This document shows, piece by piece, positions 1-23,034 of a stretch of 64,000 bases of DNA (its first letter is position 1; the number at the start of each line of letters is the position of its first letter). The notes under the pieces are model-generated. The model was not told the DNA's origin, searched no databases, and was given only the letters and a program-made list of their open reading frames with translations. A program made the position numbers and the translations under genes. Origin of the DNA: Myrica gale (lineage: Eukaryota > Streptophyta > Magnoliopsida > Fagales > Myricaceae); the NCBI GenBank assembly GCA_963930655.1, contig OZ005607.1, positions 10,370,874 through 10,434,873 on the forward strand, given 5' to 3'.

Positions 1-767
1 CATAAACTTACATGATTTAATTATATTTATATAAAATTTCGGACAACATGAACCTACAAAAAAGATCTACGTATTGTCTTTATCTCTTTTCAAATTGCAT
101 TGTGTAATTTAGATAAAAAAATTGCAAAAAATTCTCGTCCAAACAATATATAGTATATATTGTTCAAAATGGTTTCTTTGTAAGATTATAGGGGAAGCTA
201 AGAGGACTAATCCCTCAAAAATCAGGCGGCAAATTTTAATTTGGACTTTTTTTTCTCTTTTTTATAGTGGTCCTTTTAAAATTATGCTATTTGGGCTAGT
301 CCCTCCAGAATTATGCATATTGCATTGCAGTGAAACATTGACATGGTGACTGATGAACACTAGAACAAGCAAAATACAATGCAGAGAGAAGTGGGAAAAG
401 CCACTTTATGCGAAAAAATTTCAAGTCCAAACGAAGTGGGAACATTATGTAACAAATGGGATTGTGTCTCCTAAGGCATGTAACACATTACACCCATGCA
501 TTCATTACGTAGAAACACAATTGAAACATTATTTCCTCCGACCAGCAGCTTCCAGACTCAGCTTTTGGTGAAATGCCAAGGGCGAGGAAACACAGACCAG
601 GCCAATTAAAATCCAGATAATTAGCGAAACGATGAGCTCTTCAGAGGCCTCTTTGTGTTCCCTTCTTGACGGTGATATAGGCCCGCATTTTCAAAATCTG
701 CAACAGAGTTTGTAATTAGTAAAACCATCTAAAATTGGAGACACTAAGCCACCATGTACGAGACGTA
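1..767. other. Spacer downstream of PHOT1, no gene seen
   Basis: AT-rich sequence beyond the PHOT1 stop codon (complement of 768-770). The part nearest the stop (about 580-767) probably includes the PHOT1 3' untranslated region, because the gene runs on the minus strand and ends here. The open frames in this stretch are short, lack recognisable motifs and are not supported by splice structure. No repeat family was recognised. Confidence 0.5.
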
Positions 768-12248
<11,481 letters not shown>

Positions 12249-14020
12249 CCTGCATGAGCATAACCCATATAGAGCAAATTTCAGTATTATATGTACATAT
12301 GCCTATCATGCATGCACTTCTACAAAAGCTTGATAAATCTGAACCTTTATCTAGAGTGTTTGAAATCTTGGTCGAGACGGATTCTAGTTTAGAATGCTAG
12401 CTACTTTTTCTAAGCTAAAAAGGGAGGGGCAACCAGTATAAACCCTACTGCATGCCCGCCAAAGAATGTTCACTATATCTATTATCTATTGGCGAGCTCG
12501 CTATTACGTCCACGTCAAGCGTTACTTTCTCCGGTGATTTTAGTTAGCTACTTGTTATCTCCGGTGATTTTAGTTAGCTACTTGTTATGTCATGTAGCTG
12601 TTCGAATCGAACCATAATCCTACCCAAGACTTTTCCTGTCATTACAAGTGGTAGGACGGTGCCATGAACTGCACTGGGGACTTGGAGAGTGATGTTTTGC
12701 AATTGAAGTATGAAATGAGCAATAATTGAAGAACGCACATTCACAAGAGAATTTCATGGAGGGTAGTTTTGTCCAGTACGATCAGGTTAGGCAACCCAAA
12801 AATGGGGAGACATCAGAGAAAGCAAACCTTTGAAGCTGTTGCCAAGTTAAGACAATGTCTGGGTAGTTCGCTAATTAAAGCCCTGCAAACCAGCAATTCG
12901 CCGCCCGTCAGAATCAGATAATACAGAACATAACGTAACAAACACAAAAGATTTCAGATACGGCAACTCAGGATTGAAGCAAAGAAACAGAAAACACAGA
13001 ATAGCAAAAACCAAACTATGCACACAGACTTTCATTCCCAAAATCAAAAGGAAAAGGAAAATAAAGAACAGAGTTACAAAGGTGTACAAATGATGGCTAA
13101 TAGCCCGTCGACGAAATGGTATCTCCTACCCGACCTATGAACAAGAGGCAGACGGTGAAAACAACTTGTCACGAAGAAGTTGCAGGGTTGAAAAGAAATT
13201 AGTTGCAGTACTCTAAAAGTTATGAGTAAAGGAGTAGAAACTACAGAAGTAAACTAAACCAGAGAGATAAGTCCACTGGATCAGAATTCAATACCCTATG
13301 TTCTATTCCTTGTTCAGGAAAAAGAAACTTTTCAGAGAAACAGAGAGATCAGAAAGAGAAGCCCAAAGAAGATACTGAGCATTATCGACTTTATAAGAGG
13401 GAAAAGCCTGAAAAAAGAAATAGAGAATGATTGTCGAAAAGGGTCGGGCTCCCATCCCGGTACACGAAAAATGCGCATGGCTCTTGCACGTATTCTTGTG
13501 CCTTGAACATGAACACAAATTATGGAATTCTTAAAACAATATCAGAAGACATGAGTAGTGTGTTCCTCTCTCCCCAATCTCTTCCCTGCAATGATTTCTG
13601 CTTTGTTCATTTACAGAGTGTAAATGGGCTGTCAGTGAGAAAAGGAACAAAAAGGAAGAAGCAGAGGCAGAGGGGCGAGTCCCCTCAAGCACGTTGGGAG
13701 TTGCAGTCGCTACCAACCGGTTGCTCGCTAGGCAATGCTTCCTCTGTCTCCGTGTCACTCCAGTGGCACAAAAAAGTTTTGAGGAAAGAATAGAATCGGA
13801 CAAATATCTATAGTTCTGCATTTGGATCAAAAAGAAAATATTCTGCAGAGAATCTTGCTTTATATGGTAGTTTTGCAGAAAAGCATGGCCACTCAGGAAA
13901 GCGCCTAAACTAGACATGTGGCATGTTTTTGGCTGATTTTGGATGTGAATGGCTACGAATTATTGCGCCACTCTCTTGCTGACAAGCCCCTCGTAAAGTT
14001 TGATTTTCACTTTCGTTACC
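12249..14020. other. PHOT1 5' leader and promoter region
   Basis: No coding region is supported. The sequence one base upstream of the PHOT1 ATG reads as a 3' splice site on the minus strand (ending in gcag), so the 5' leader probably contains an intron and the first, non-coding exon lies further right. The promoter is probably within about 12.8-13.9 kb, but I see no decisive TATA box or start site. Open frames on both strands at 13.4-13.9 kb show no family resemblance. Confidence 0.45.
12529..12588. repeat. 30-bp tandem duplication
   Basis: Two identical adjacent 30-bp units (12529-12558 and 12559-12588) lie upstream of the PHOT1 start, probably within its leader intron or promoter. This looks like a simple recent duplication. 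Confidence 0.9.
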
Positions 14021-14331
14021 CAGACCCTTATATATATTTTTTTTTATTTTTTTTTGGTGATGAGGGAAATTCGGCAACTCAACTACGTGCACCGAACTCG
14101 GACAAACCTGATCCAGTATACGCACGAGGTGAGCTTAACGCTACGGTAAATCCCGGACCGTGCAACCCTCACAAACTACACATGTCAGTTAAGTCCAGTT
14201 TCGCTGAGGGAGTGACCCCAAAGAGTTGTTTGCACCTGAGAGGATTCGAGCTTGGGACATCAGGGAGAGCAAATTCCTAAACCCTAAGTCTTCACCACTC
14301 AAGTCAACCCCTTGAGTTCAGACCCTTATAT
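14021..14331 (-). mobile_element. tRNA-derived SINE (about 285 bp) with 13-bp target duplications
   Basis: The exact 13-bp direct repeat at 14021-14033 and 14319-14331 flanks the element. On the minus strand the body starts near 14318 with a box A-like motif (TGACTTGAGTGGT) and then a box B-like motif (AGCTCGAATCC), the internal RNA polymerase III promoter of a tRNA-derived SINE. It ends in an A-rich tail, seen on the plus strand as T-runs at about 14037-14056. The exact duplications suggest a fairly recent insertion. It lies about 1.8 kb beyond the PHOT1 start codon. Confidence 0.85.
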
Positions 14332-14676
14332 TCGATATTTGAAAATCATATGTAAAAATCAACAACTTTGTAACCACAAAAAATGCGTGTTACCCATAAT
14401 AAAAAAATGTATTACTATTTAAGGAAATTAAATATCCGTCATTAAACAAAAGAAAAAAATATATATATAAGAACCTTTCCATCATTGAAAAAAATTAGAG
14501 ATCCTTACTTTGTGAAAGACAAAATGAGTTACATTCTTGTTGCACAAAGTAATTTAAAAAAAAAAAAACGTGAAAGAGAGGAACAACTCAGTCGAAAAGA
14601 AAAAGGAACAAGGACAAAGATGGGGAGAGACCCATCCCATGTGACGTCCAACACAAAGCCAAAGTTGTTCCAGCTT
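14332..14676. other. AT-rich spacer between two SINEs
   Basis: Low-complexity AT-rich sequence with A-runs and no recognised gene. An open frame at 14485-14682 is rich in Lys and Glu because of A/G-rich composition and has no family motif. Confidence 0.5.
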
Positions 14677-14821
14677 AAATGAGCATGTTGTCGCCAATGA
14701 GCTATGGCTCAAATGGCATTTCCTCCTCTACGGAGGGTCCTGAACTGGGGTTCAAAACCCCCCACCCCCACCTCCAGGCACAAGCCTGATTTACCTAGAA
14801 AAAAAAAATGAGCATGTTGTC
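14677..14821 (+). mobile_element. Short tRNA-derived SINE (about 113 bp) with 16-bp target duplications
   Basis: The 16-bp direct repeats at 14677-14692 and 14806-14821 are exact. The body (14693-14805) has box A (TGGCTCAAATGGCA) and box B (GGGTTCAAAACCC) and ends in TTACCTAG followed by an A-run, the normal SINE layout. It differs in length and sequence from the SINE at 14.0 kb, so it is a separate family. Its 3' end resembles the terminal bases of the tiny insertion at 38.7 kb. Confidence 0.88.
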
Positions 14822-14867
14822 AAATCAACCTGCAGCTACTCACTTGTAGGTGTAGCTTATTTGTCTT

Positions 14868-15050
14868 GGGTTGTGTTTGAATATTAAAATTTTGTGAAGT
14901 TAAAATTTTAATGTATTAAATTTGGTGAAAAAGTAAAGAAAAAGATGATTTTTAATATTTATTATAGTAAAAAATAATAATATAATGGGAGAGATTATAT
15001 TATATTATAATTTTTTAGAGAGTATAAACTTTTTGTTTGCAAACAAACCC
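14868..15050. mobile_element. AT-rich MITE
   Basis: About 183 bp of AT-rich, non-coding sequence bounded by inverted ends (left GGGTTGTGTTTG, right end complementary to GGGTTTGTTTGC). This is the layout of a miniature inverted-repeat transposable element. No clear target duplication was found, so superfamily and exact ends are uncertain. Confidence 0.6.
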
Positions 15051-15487
15051 TTAAATCACCATTTGCGGTAACATTTTGATGAAACATTAATTCTTTTATG
15101 GGTTTTATTATATGGATATCTTTTTTACTTGTCATTACTATTTCCAAAAAAAAATAGACACAAATTTTATAGTAAGGTTTATACTTATCAAATAAAGATG
15201 GCTAACATTAAATGGTGTAAGATTAATCTATCATAATTATTTCTCTCCAAATTACACTGTGCAATTTATGGAGGATCATAATCTATTTTAGATGATGTTT
15301 GGTAAAGTGAATTTTTTTTAAAATAAATAATTTTTTATGATCAAACAATAAAACCTCAAATTTTTCACACAAATTTGATTATCTTTTCATAATATATATA
15401 TCAAATTATCTTTTTTGTACTTTTTCACAAACTCTAATATTTTTTCATTAAAAAATCTCATTAATTCATCCTTGTATATATTTTTTT
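15051..15487. other. AT-rich spacer, no gene
   Basis: Very AT-rich sequence that may contain another decayed miniature element (around 15290-15440). No reading frame or RNA gene is supported. Confidence 0.5.
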
Positions 15488-16204
15488 GGGTAATTTCATA
15501 GTTCGCCCTTTAACTATCAGAAAAAATCAATGTCGCCCCTTAACTATCAAAACGGATTTTTACGTCCTCTAAGTTTCAAAAAATATCAATGTATACCCTC
15601 CGTCCAAATCAGCCGTTAAGTCTAACGGAAAAACGTGAAAATAACCAAAATCCCTCTAGGACACAAATAACCCAAAATATTTAAAAATTTGTTAAAACAT
15701 AAAAAATAATATTTTTTAAAAGACAATATTTTTAAATAAATCTATTGAAACTCTATTTCAGTAATCTATTTATTTTTTGAATTTTTACTTATTTTTTAAA
15801 ATTTTATCTTTGAGGTTATTTTCGGTCATTTTCCCATTTTTTCATCAGACTTAAAAAGTATGGGTGAACGGATTTGGGCCGGGACCGACCGTGCCGACCA
15901 AAACCGGCCCGGAACCGACTGGGCCGGCCGGTTATGGTCCGGCCCGGTTCGGCTGTCGGTCCCCCAAAACCCAGAACCGAATGGGTCAGTTCGGCCCACG
16001 GTTTTGGGTACCCAAAACCGTGGACCGAACCGAACCAAGGGTATTTTGGGGGGTTTTACCCTTTTTATTTACGAACGACGTCGTCCCCCCGCCCCCTTCA
16101 AACAAAACGTCGTCCCCGACTCCCCCCTAAAATAAAACCCCAGATCCTAAACCAACGACCCTCGGAGAGACGTCGTCGATGCCCTAGCCGCACCCCTCCC
16201 CTCC

Positions 16205-16330
16205 GCCGCCCCGCACCCCTCCGGCGTCTCTCAGCTCTCTCTCTCTCTCTCGGCGTCTCTCGGATCTCTCTCTCTCGGCATCTCTCGGCGTCTCTCAGCT
16301 CTCTCTCTCTCTCTCCGCCTCTCCACCTCA
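16205..16330. repeat. CT-rich low-complexity tract
   Basis: Runs of CT dinucleotides interspersed with TCTCGGCGTCTCTC-type repeats lie in the 5' part of the hAT element, probably within its leader. The long frames called here on both strands (Ser/Leu/Arg- or Glu/Arg-rich) are composition artefacts. Confidence 0.85.
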
Positions 16331-17014
16331 CAAGCTTCCGGGTCCAGATCTCTCTCACTCGACGATTTCCTTTGTTTGCTATGACTTGTTTAGTTTATTT
16401 AAGATTTGCGATTGATTTTTTGTTTCTCTGATTTATGAATTGTAGTTTAGTGTGGATTGTAGTTTAGTGTTTATTATTGAAGAATATTAATAGATTTGAA
16501 ATTTTGAATATTTGCATTTTACAGGGTGATTTACAAGGTTCGGCTAATAATTTCGTGTACTGCTGTTGACGAGAATTAAATCAGGTTTGTATTTCCCATT
16601 TTACTATGTTACTGTTAATTTATGATAGAGATTGGAAGTTAGGATTATGTTGGTTCTGTGGAGATCGGAGGTCAGGGCTGATTTGTTGTTGGATTTGGAT
16701 GAATTTTTGGTTTTGTTTTGTTGGATATTTTTGCTGATTGGAAGTTAAATATTTGCATTTTGTTTTGTTGGACCGGATAAAATGAGCTACAAATTAAAGA
16801 AAATAGCTTGATCCAAATTGAAACAGTGTTCACAGCAATGTAGAAAATTTCAGTTTATGAGCCTGCTGTTTTTGTTTTGTTTCTGTTAGTTTATGAATGT
16901 TTTGTTTCTGTAGAAAAATTTTGTTTTGGTTCTGTTAGTTTATGAATGTTCAGCTGACATGCTCACTTAAGATTTTTCAAAATCTTACAACCTTTTATTT
17001 TTAATGTGATCTAG

Positions 17015-19228
17015 ATGGAAGAGACTCCAACAAGTATCCCTGATAATGAGACTTCCAATAATGTGATTGATATTAAAGATGAGATGGATGTGGTGCATAT
17101 TGATCTTGATGATGATAACCCTAGTATTAATACTGCCCCTAGTCGACCTTTTGCTAAAAGGAAAGAGTCTAGAGATTCTTCATTAGTATGAGAACATTTT
17201 ACAAAGGTTGAGGGTTTGCCTGCTCATTCACCTAAAGCTGCGTGTAACTATTGTGGGAGACAATATTATTGTCATTCTAAGAGAAATGGAACATCATCGA
17301 TAATAAGTCACTTGGAGAATCAGTGTAAAAAATATCCTTATCGGTTTGGGGTGGCTGATAAAAATCAGCCCACATTGAGCTTTGATAAGAAACTTGAGGG
17401 AGAGGGGAATAGTTCTAGTTCTATGATCATACATAGGTATAATGCTGAGGACCTTCGACAAGCAATTGCTGAGTGTGTTATTGGTGATGAACACCCATTT
17501 AGAGTTGTTGAGGGTCGTTGGTTTAGGAGGCTTTTGAAGAAGTTTGAACCTAGATTTCAGATGTCATCTCGTATAACGGTTGCTAGGAATTGTTTCAAGA
17601 TCTACAATGTAGAGAAAGCAAAGTTGAAAAAACCTTTGAAGTCACTTTCTAGTAGAGTTTGTCTCACTACCGACACTTGGGCTTCTAATCAGAACTTGAA
17701 TTATATGTGTCTCACTGCGCACTTCATTGATGATGATTGGAAATTGCACAAGAGAATTATCAACTTTTGTTTGGTTGCTAATCATAAAGGAGATACACTT
17801 GGGATGAATATTGAGGCGTGTCTTCTTGAATGGGGTATTGCTAGTAAGATTTTTACTGTCACGGTTGATAATGCCTCTTTAAATGATGTTGCACTTGAAT
17901 TTTTAAAGAGACGCTTGAAACCCAACATTGTCCTTGATGGACAATTTCTACATATGAAGTGTTGTGCCCATATTTTGAACCTTGTAGTGAATGAGGGATT
18001 GAAAGAATATGATGAATCTATCATAAGGGTGCGCAATGCAGTGAGGTATGTCAGATCTTCTCCAGCTAGGATGGATAGATTTAAGAGATGTGCTGAAAAA
18101 GATAACATAGAATGTAAGTCTATGTTGTGTCTTGATGTTGCCACAAGATGGAATTCTACTTATCTGATGTTGGAGAAAGCAGGGAAATATGAAAAGGTCT
18201 TTGATCGACTCCATGATGAGGATCCTTTATATATGAGCTACTTTACTGAAGGTCCTAGTGACTCACTGCAGTTGGGACCTCCTGAGATGTTGGATTGGGA
18301 GAAAGTTAGGATATTTGTTCAATTTTTGGAGTTGTTTTATGAGGCTACTTTACAATTTTCAGGATCTTCATATGTGACTGTCAATATCTACTTTCAAGAG
18401 ATTTGTATTATCCAAGAGAATATTTCTGACTTGTGTGAAAGTGGTAATCATATTTTGAAAAATATGGCAATGAGTATGAAGAGAAAATATGATAAGTACT
18501 GGGGGATATCTTCGAAAATGAATATGTTGTTGTTTGTTGCTGTGGTGCTTGATCCAAGGTATAAGTTGAGTACTTTAGAGCTTTGGTTCAAGCAAAACTA
18601 TCCAACTTATGAGGGGGAGGTAATGTTCGCTTTTATAAAAAATGTGTTTGATCGGTTGTGTGCGGAGTACGCTGATAAGTTTGGTAAGGTTGAAGCAACA
18701 TCTCAAGCTTCTCGTCCTATGCATAAGGTTGGAGAGGGTAATCAAACTCGCCAATTGAAGTTGACTCGCATCCTTGAAAGGCTTGAAGAGTCTACATCTA
18801 TGGGTGATGGCAAATCAGAGGTAGAACAGTATTTTACTGATGGTAGTGAGGCAAGAACTGAGGAATTCAATATTTTACAGTGGTGGAAGTCCAATGCATC
18901 TAAGTATCCTATTCTTGCTCACATGGCTCGGGATGTTATGGCTATCCCAATTTCTACAGTATCTTCTGAGTCAGCTTTTAGCACCGGAGGACGTGTTCTA
19001 AACCCTTATCGGAGTTCATTGGCTCCTCGAACAGTGGACGCTCTCATATGTGCACAAAATTAGATAGGGGAAGACTCTATTGCTAAGTCAGTTGTTGATT
19101 ATGAGTTGGTGGAAAATGTAGAAAAATATGAAGAAGAAGCAGGTATTTTAATTTATATAGTCAATTCTAATTTGTTTTCAACAGTGGAGATCCTTGGCCC
19201 ATCCGAGAAGCGCCCAGTTGATGATTAA
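17015..19228 (+). pseudogene. hAT transposase (BED zinc finger, Ac/DAYSLEEPER type), near intact
   Basis: The long open part (17216-19063) holds, in order, a BED-type zinc finger (CNYCGRQYY...SHLENQC), a hAT catalytic region (DTWASNQNLNYMCLTAHFID, TVDNASLND, CCAHILNLVV, RWNSTYLML) and the C-terminal hATC dimerisation domain (ILQWWKSN, PISTVSSESAFSTGGRV). Translation upstream from the ATG at 17015 gives an acidic N-terminus that joins it in the same frame through one TGA, where the family normally has Trp. At the 3' side a TAG follows CAQN, again at a usual Trp position, and a short intron may precede the final PSEKRPVDD tail (stop at 19226-19228). Two single-base nonsense changes therefore separate it from a full frame. 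Both hit Trp codons. Confidence 0.85.
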
Positions 19229-19999
19229 ATGTTCTAATTTTGAAACTTGCTCTAATTTTAATTTTTAGTGCTATGTTATAATTTTAATTTATTTGTTGTT
19301 GTTAATTGTTAACTTGTAGCTTATTTTTATTTTTATTTATTTTTGGATAGTTGATACTTGTTATTTGTTAGGGTTGGATGTTAAATACCCCATTTTGGTT
19401 TTCTTATTTTGTTTTTTTAAGTATGTTGTTAATTGTTATTTATTAGGAGTTAGAACCATGAAGTATGCATAGTTAGTAGTTACAAGTTAAATCATGTGAA
19501 ATATTTCAAAAAGTGGGTAATTTCGGGCCATCGAATGGGTGAACAAAGAGAGATTTGAGCTTCAAAAAAAATAAAACGAATTGGGCCATTGTATTAACGT
19601 TTAAAAAATAGTAAATTTTGGGCCCAATAACCGACCGAACCGGGTCGACCAGGTTCGGTGGTAGGCCCGTCCGCTTCTCCCAACCGGCGGTTCGGCCGTC
19701 GGTTGGGAAAATGAGAAAACCGACCTAGTCGGTTCGGCCCACGGTTTGGGCCCAAAACCGAATCGACCGGTCGGTTTTCACCCCTACTTAAAAGGGCTGA
19801 TTTAGACGGAGAGCGCGTAGATTGATGATTTTAAAAACTTAAGAGGAAGTAAAAATATGTTTGATGGTTATGAGGACGACATCGATAAGGAATGCGAGCT
19901 TTGAAGTTGGTTACGTTTGTCCGCTCCTAGTGAGCTCCCGAGCATGATGCTCTCTCCTCTCCTAGCCTCATGAAAGACTGTTTGTTGTTCGTCCTTTCT

Positions 20000-20469
20000 C
20001 CTTCCTTATTCCTCTAATCACCTATCTTGTCTCTTTGTGAGATCTCTTTTCGTTCTCTACACACTTGTTTTTGTCGTGTTGTTGTGGTCCATCTTCTGGT
20101 ATGGAGGAGATTATTGAAAAAACACAGAAGTTGTCTTGGGGTGATATTTTTGGGTTCGCTTAAACCTAACACGAGTAGGGCGCTCCAGATTCCTCAGGCT
20201 TCATTGGTAGGGAAACTTGTTTCGAAGAAGATTTATATGTTCCATATTATACAACCGATTATCAAGTCCGGATGGAGGTTATTCAAGATCTCAGGATCGA
20301 GGAGGTCGGACCCAATCGGTTTATTTTTTCCTTTGCATCTGTTGAAGAGAAGGAGCATATCGTTTCCCAAGGGCCCTGAAATTTCAAAGGTTCCTATATG
20401 ATCTTGAAAGAATGGGATCCCATGAAAACTTTGGACGAAGTGGATTTATCGACAGTAGTGTTCTGGATC
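20000..20469 (+). mobile_element. L1-type LINE, 5' part (start of ORF1)
   Basis: An ATG at about 20101 begins MEEIIEKTQKLSWGDIFG, a typical start of a plant LINE ORF1. It is followed, with frame changes, by DUF4283-like text (LVGKLVSKKIYMFHIIQPII, then RIEEVGPNRFIFSFASVEEK and MILKEWDPMKTLDEVDLST). The reading breaks at VFWI, where the element at 20470-25110 is inserted, and resumes at QIHGLSLELVDVDNARL after 25119. The 5' end of the LINE is not defined. Confidence 0.8.
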
Positions 20470-20644
20470 GGGATCGGTTACTATGCTGAGCACTTAAGGT
20501 GCTGAGCATATTGATGGACGGTGAGGATAATTTTTCAACATCCAGTGGCTAAGATTAAAACATGTCACTTAATAAAAATACCACCTGTTCGGCTTTGACC
20601 CGATTCATATACCCAGCAAAATTCGAAGTTGCTCCCCATTTCTT

Positions 20645-20760
20645 CGCACAAGTTTGATAGATCTGCACCTGCCTGAAGAGCTCGATCCTCCGTCGCAGCA
20701 CTGGGTCCTCCGTCCAGATCTGCACCTGCCTGAAGAGCTCGGTCCTCCGTCGCAGCACTT
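20645..20760. repeat. Tandem-like duplication inside the Mutator-like element
   Basis: A segment reading CAGATCTGCACCTGCCTGAA and on to the CGTCGCAGCACT block occurs twice, at roughly 20658-20700 and 20715-20758. The copies differ by a few bases. It is not coding as far as can be seen. Confidence 0.7.
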
Positions 20761-22228
20761 GTAAGTTTGTTTCAAATTTTCTTTTGTCTAAAATCAGTTC
20801 TAGAATGACTAACACTTGTACTTTGTACTGATCCGTGCAAATCTGTCTGTACTGATTTAGAAAACAAAGATGCGTGCAAATCTGTCTGTACTGGTACGTG
20901 CGGAGGAGACTGTTTTAGCTGGGTCCTCCGTCGCACAAAATCTGTCTGTACTTTGTAGCCAACGCGAGTTACTTGTTAGGGGCCAGGAATTAAATCTCCA
21001 TTTACCTCGTAGCCAACGCAAGAAAAAAGATACATGAAATCCGCAGGTTGGGTAAGAATGTGATAATATGAGCAACGAGACAAACAATTCACTGCCTCCA
21101 TTTAATTTCCTGAGGAAATTAATAAAAACAGTGTCGTATTCCTTTAAGGGATTGTGACACCAAATGTCCTTCAGGTCGAAAACTATTGAGGGTAAATAAT
21201 TGTGAAAATCTGTCACATTATTCTTCAGAACATTTTGCCTTCAACTGCAATTGGATGGTGCTGGCGGTGTCCTGTTCATGGGGACTTTTCGTTTATTTAA
21301 TATTAGGGACTCCGCAATTACTGTAGAGAATACACTCATCAAAGCTTAATTTGTCACCAGAAAATTTAGATAAGTCTAATGATTCCTTTAAATGAAAGAA
21401 CAATATGTTGTAAAAAAAACCACATAGTCGTTGTTGTTCCATCTGTTTAGGAGATCATTAGTATTTTATTTTAGTACTTTATTTTGACATTAATGGATAT
21501 TATACAATATAATCAAAAAGTTTCTACTTGATTGATATAAGTCGTAGTCATGGTCGGGTCTATTTGCTTTGCGATCTTGTAAGTTGTATCTATAGAAGTA
21601 CACACTACACCACTTGGGCTACTGCCCTGTTTCAGTAAACTATTTATTGGAATTTATAAAAAAAAAAAATTGTGAGAAAGAAAAATTCATTCTGATAAAT
21701 TCATTAGAGTGGACTCACCTGATAGATTCATAAACTTAAGACTGGTAGAAACAAAGTAAATGGAGATTTAATGCTTGATTCTCTGCAACCACAAATTCGT
21801 GTTGCATTAATATGATCGCTCTGTTTCATTGATGCCATAGCTACTATTTTATTTTTATTACATTAAGTGAGAAGTTCTTTCTCCTAGATTCCGTCACCCC
21901 ATTCCATTCTGCATCTAGAAATTGGTACCAGGTATCTTTTCTGAATGCTGTTGATTTCTTGGTTTTGCAGTCAACTTGATAAGCAGGGAGAACAGAGGCG
22001 AGAGGAATGAAGTTGTAGTTGTAGTCGTAGTCGTAAACATGAGAGACATTTAAATGCACCAAAATCGTAACATTTGTATTTTGTATTCCTCCTTCATAGG
22101 TATCTAACGAGAAACAAGACAACGATGAGGAGGAATTGCTAAGTGGAAGATTTAGGAGCCTTGACGAGTTGTAGAACTCCTCGAATGTCTTTCATTATTT
22201 GGGTTGTAAATATTTATGGTCGTCTATG

Positions 22229-22288
22229 TATTTTGGAGCCTTGTAAATGTCTCTCATGTATTTTGGAGCCTTGTAAATGTCTTTCATG
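22229..22288. repeat. 30-bp tandem duplication
   Basis: Two adjacent 30-bp units (22229-22258 and 22259-22288) that differ at one base, inside the Mutator-like element. No function is apparent. Confidence 0.9.
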
Positions 22289-23034
22289 TCAATTGGAGCT
22301 GCTGTCATATGGGGGAGTTGCTGTCAAGTAGCTGGAATTTTGAAGTTGCAGAAATATGGAGATGCATTCTCTAGTTGCTGTAAAATTAGAGTTGCAGAAT
22401 TTTGAATTTTGAGTTGCAGCTTTGCGTTCCTGTATGTAACTTTGATCCACAAGAGATGGAGTTGTAGATATTTTGAAGTAATTTCAGGACCTAGACATTC
22501 ATAAAAATGCACATTACAGCCACTTCTATTGTATCATAATACCCTTAAAGCCGAAAATGTACATTACAGCAACTTCGATAGTAACATAATACCCTTAAAT
22601 CCTACTATTTACAGCTTGCCCAACAAAATGGGCAGATCATTACAAGCAGTTTACCCAATACAATTTCACAACAACTTCAAAACTCCAACACTAAAAAACA
22701 ACCAAGTTCACAACATCAACTCAGGAAATCACTTGTAGTAGCTTCAGCAAAGCCACCGATGAACCCTTGTACTAGCTTCAGCAAAGCCTTCTAACTCACT
22801 GCAACTGCCCTTCAACGTTGGCTTCTTTCATCATGCCTTCTAACTCGCAATGCATTTTCTACTGATCCCAATCTAAGTCACAGAAGAAAAGTGTTTTAAG
22901 AATTAGATTAATAGGACTATTGAAATAAATGCTGCAGATATCCAATTTACTTCTGCAAGCTTGCATGGTTCCAAGTTTCAACAAAAGATCCCATAAAAGA
23001 TGCATAATTGTAATAAACCTTGTAAAACACTATG

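Larger units (their letters stand above)
15859..19786 (+). mobile_element. hAT DNA transposon (Ac-like), about 3.9 kb
   Basis: Left end TATGGGTGAAC and right end (read from the other strand) TAGGGGTGAAA match the short terminal inverted repeats of plant hAT elements. The subterminal regions are GC-rich and packed with CGGTTCGG-type repeats (15885-16030 and 19625-19770), typical transposase-binding regions. The flanks read ttaaaaag (15851-15858) and cttaaaag (19787-19794), an 8-bp target duplication that differs by a shifted A. It carries one transposase gene and lies within the smaller inverted-repeat element. Confidence 0.88.
15488..19915. mobile_element. Mutator-like inverted-repeat element split by a hAT insertion
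   Basis: The left arm (about 15488-15625) and the right arm (about 19787-19915) are imperfect inverted copies of each other. For example, the left arm carries a TCCGTCCAAATCAGCC block whose complement is found at about 19795-19815. Removing the hAT at 15859-19786 leaves an element of about 500 bp with terminal repeats above 100 bp, which fits a non-autonomous Mutator-like element. The right boundary is approximate and no target duplication was identified. Confidence 0.65.

Noticed and set aside
14230-14318. tRNA gene suggested by box A and box B motifs
   Set aside because: No cloverleaf or acceptor stem can be formed, and exact target duplications show it is the head of a SINE. The same applies to 41560-41658.
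15826-16358. Long Pro/Arg/Gly-rich frames on both strands
   Set aside because: They fall in the GC-rich subterminal repeats and CT tract of the hAT element, and several frames are open at once because of composition.
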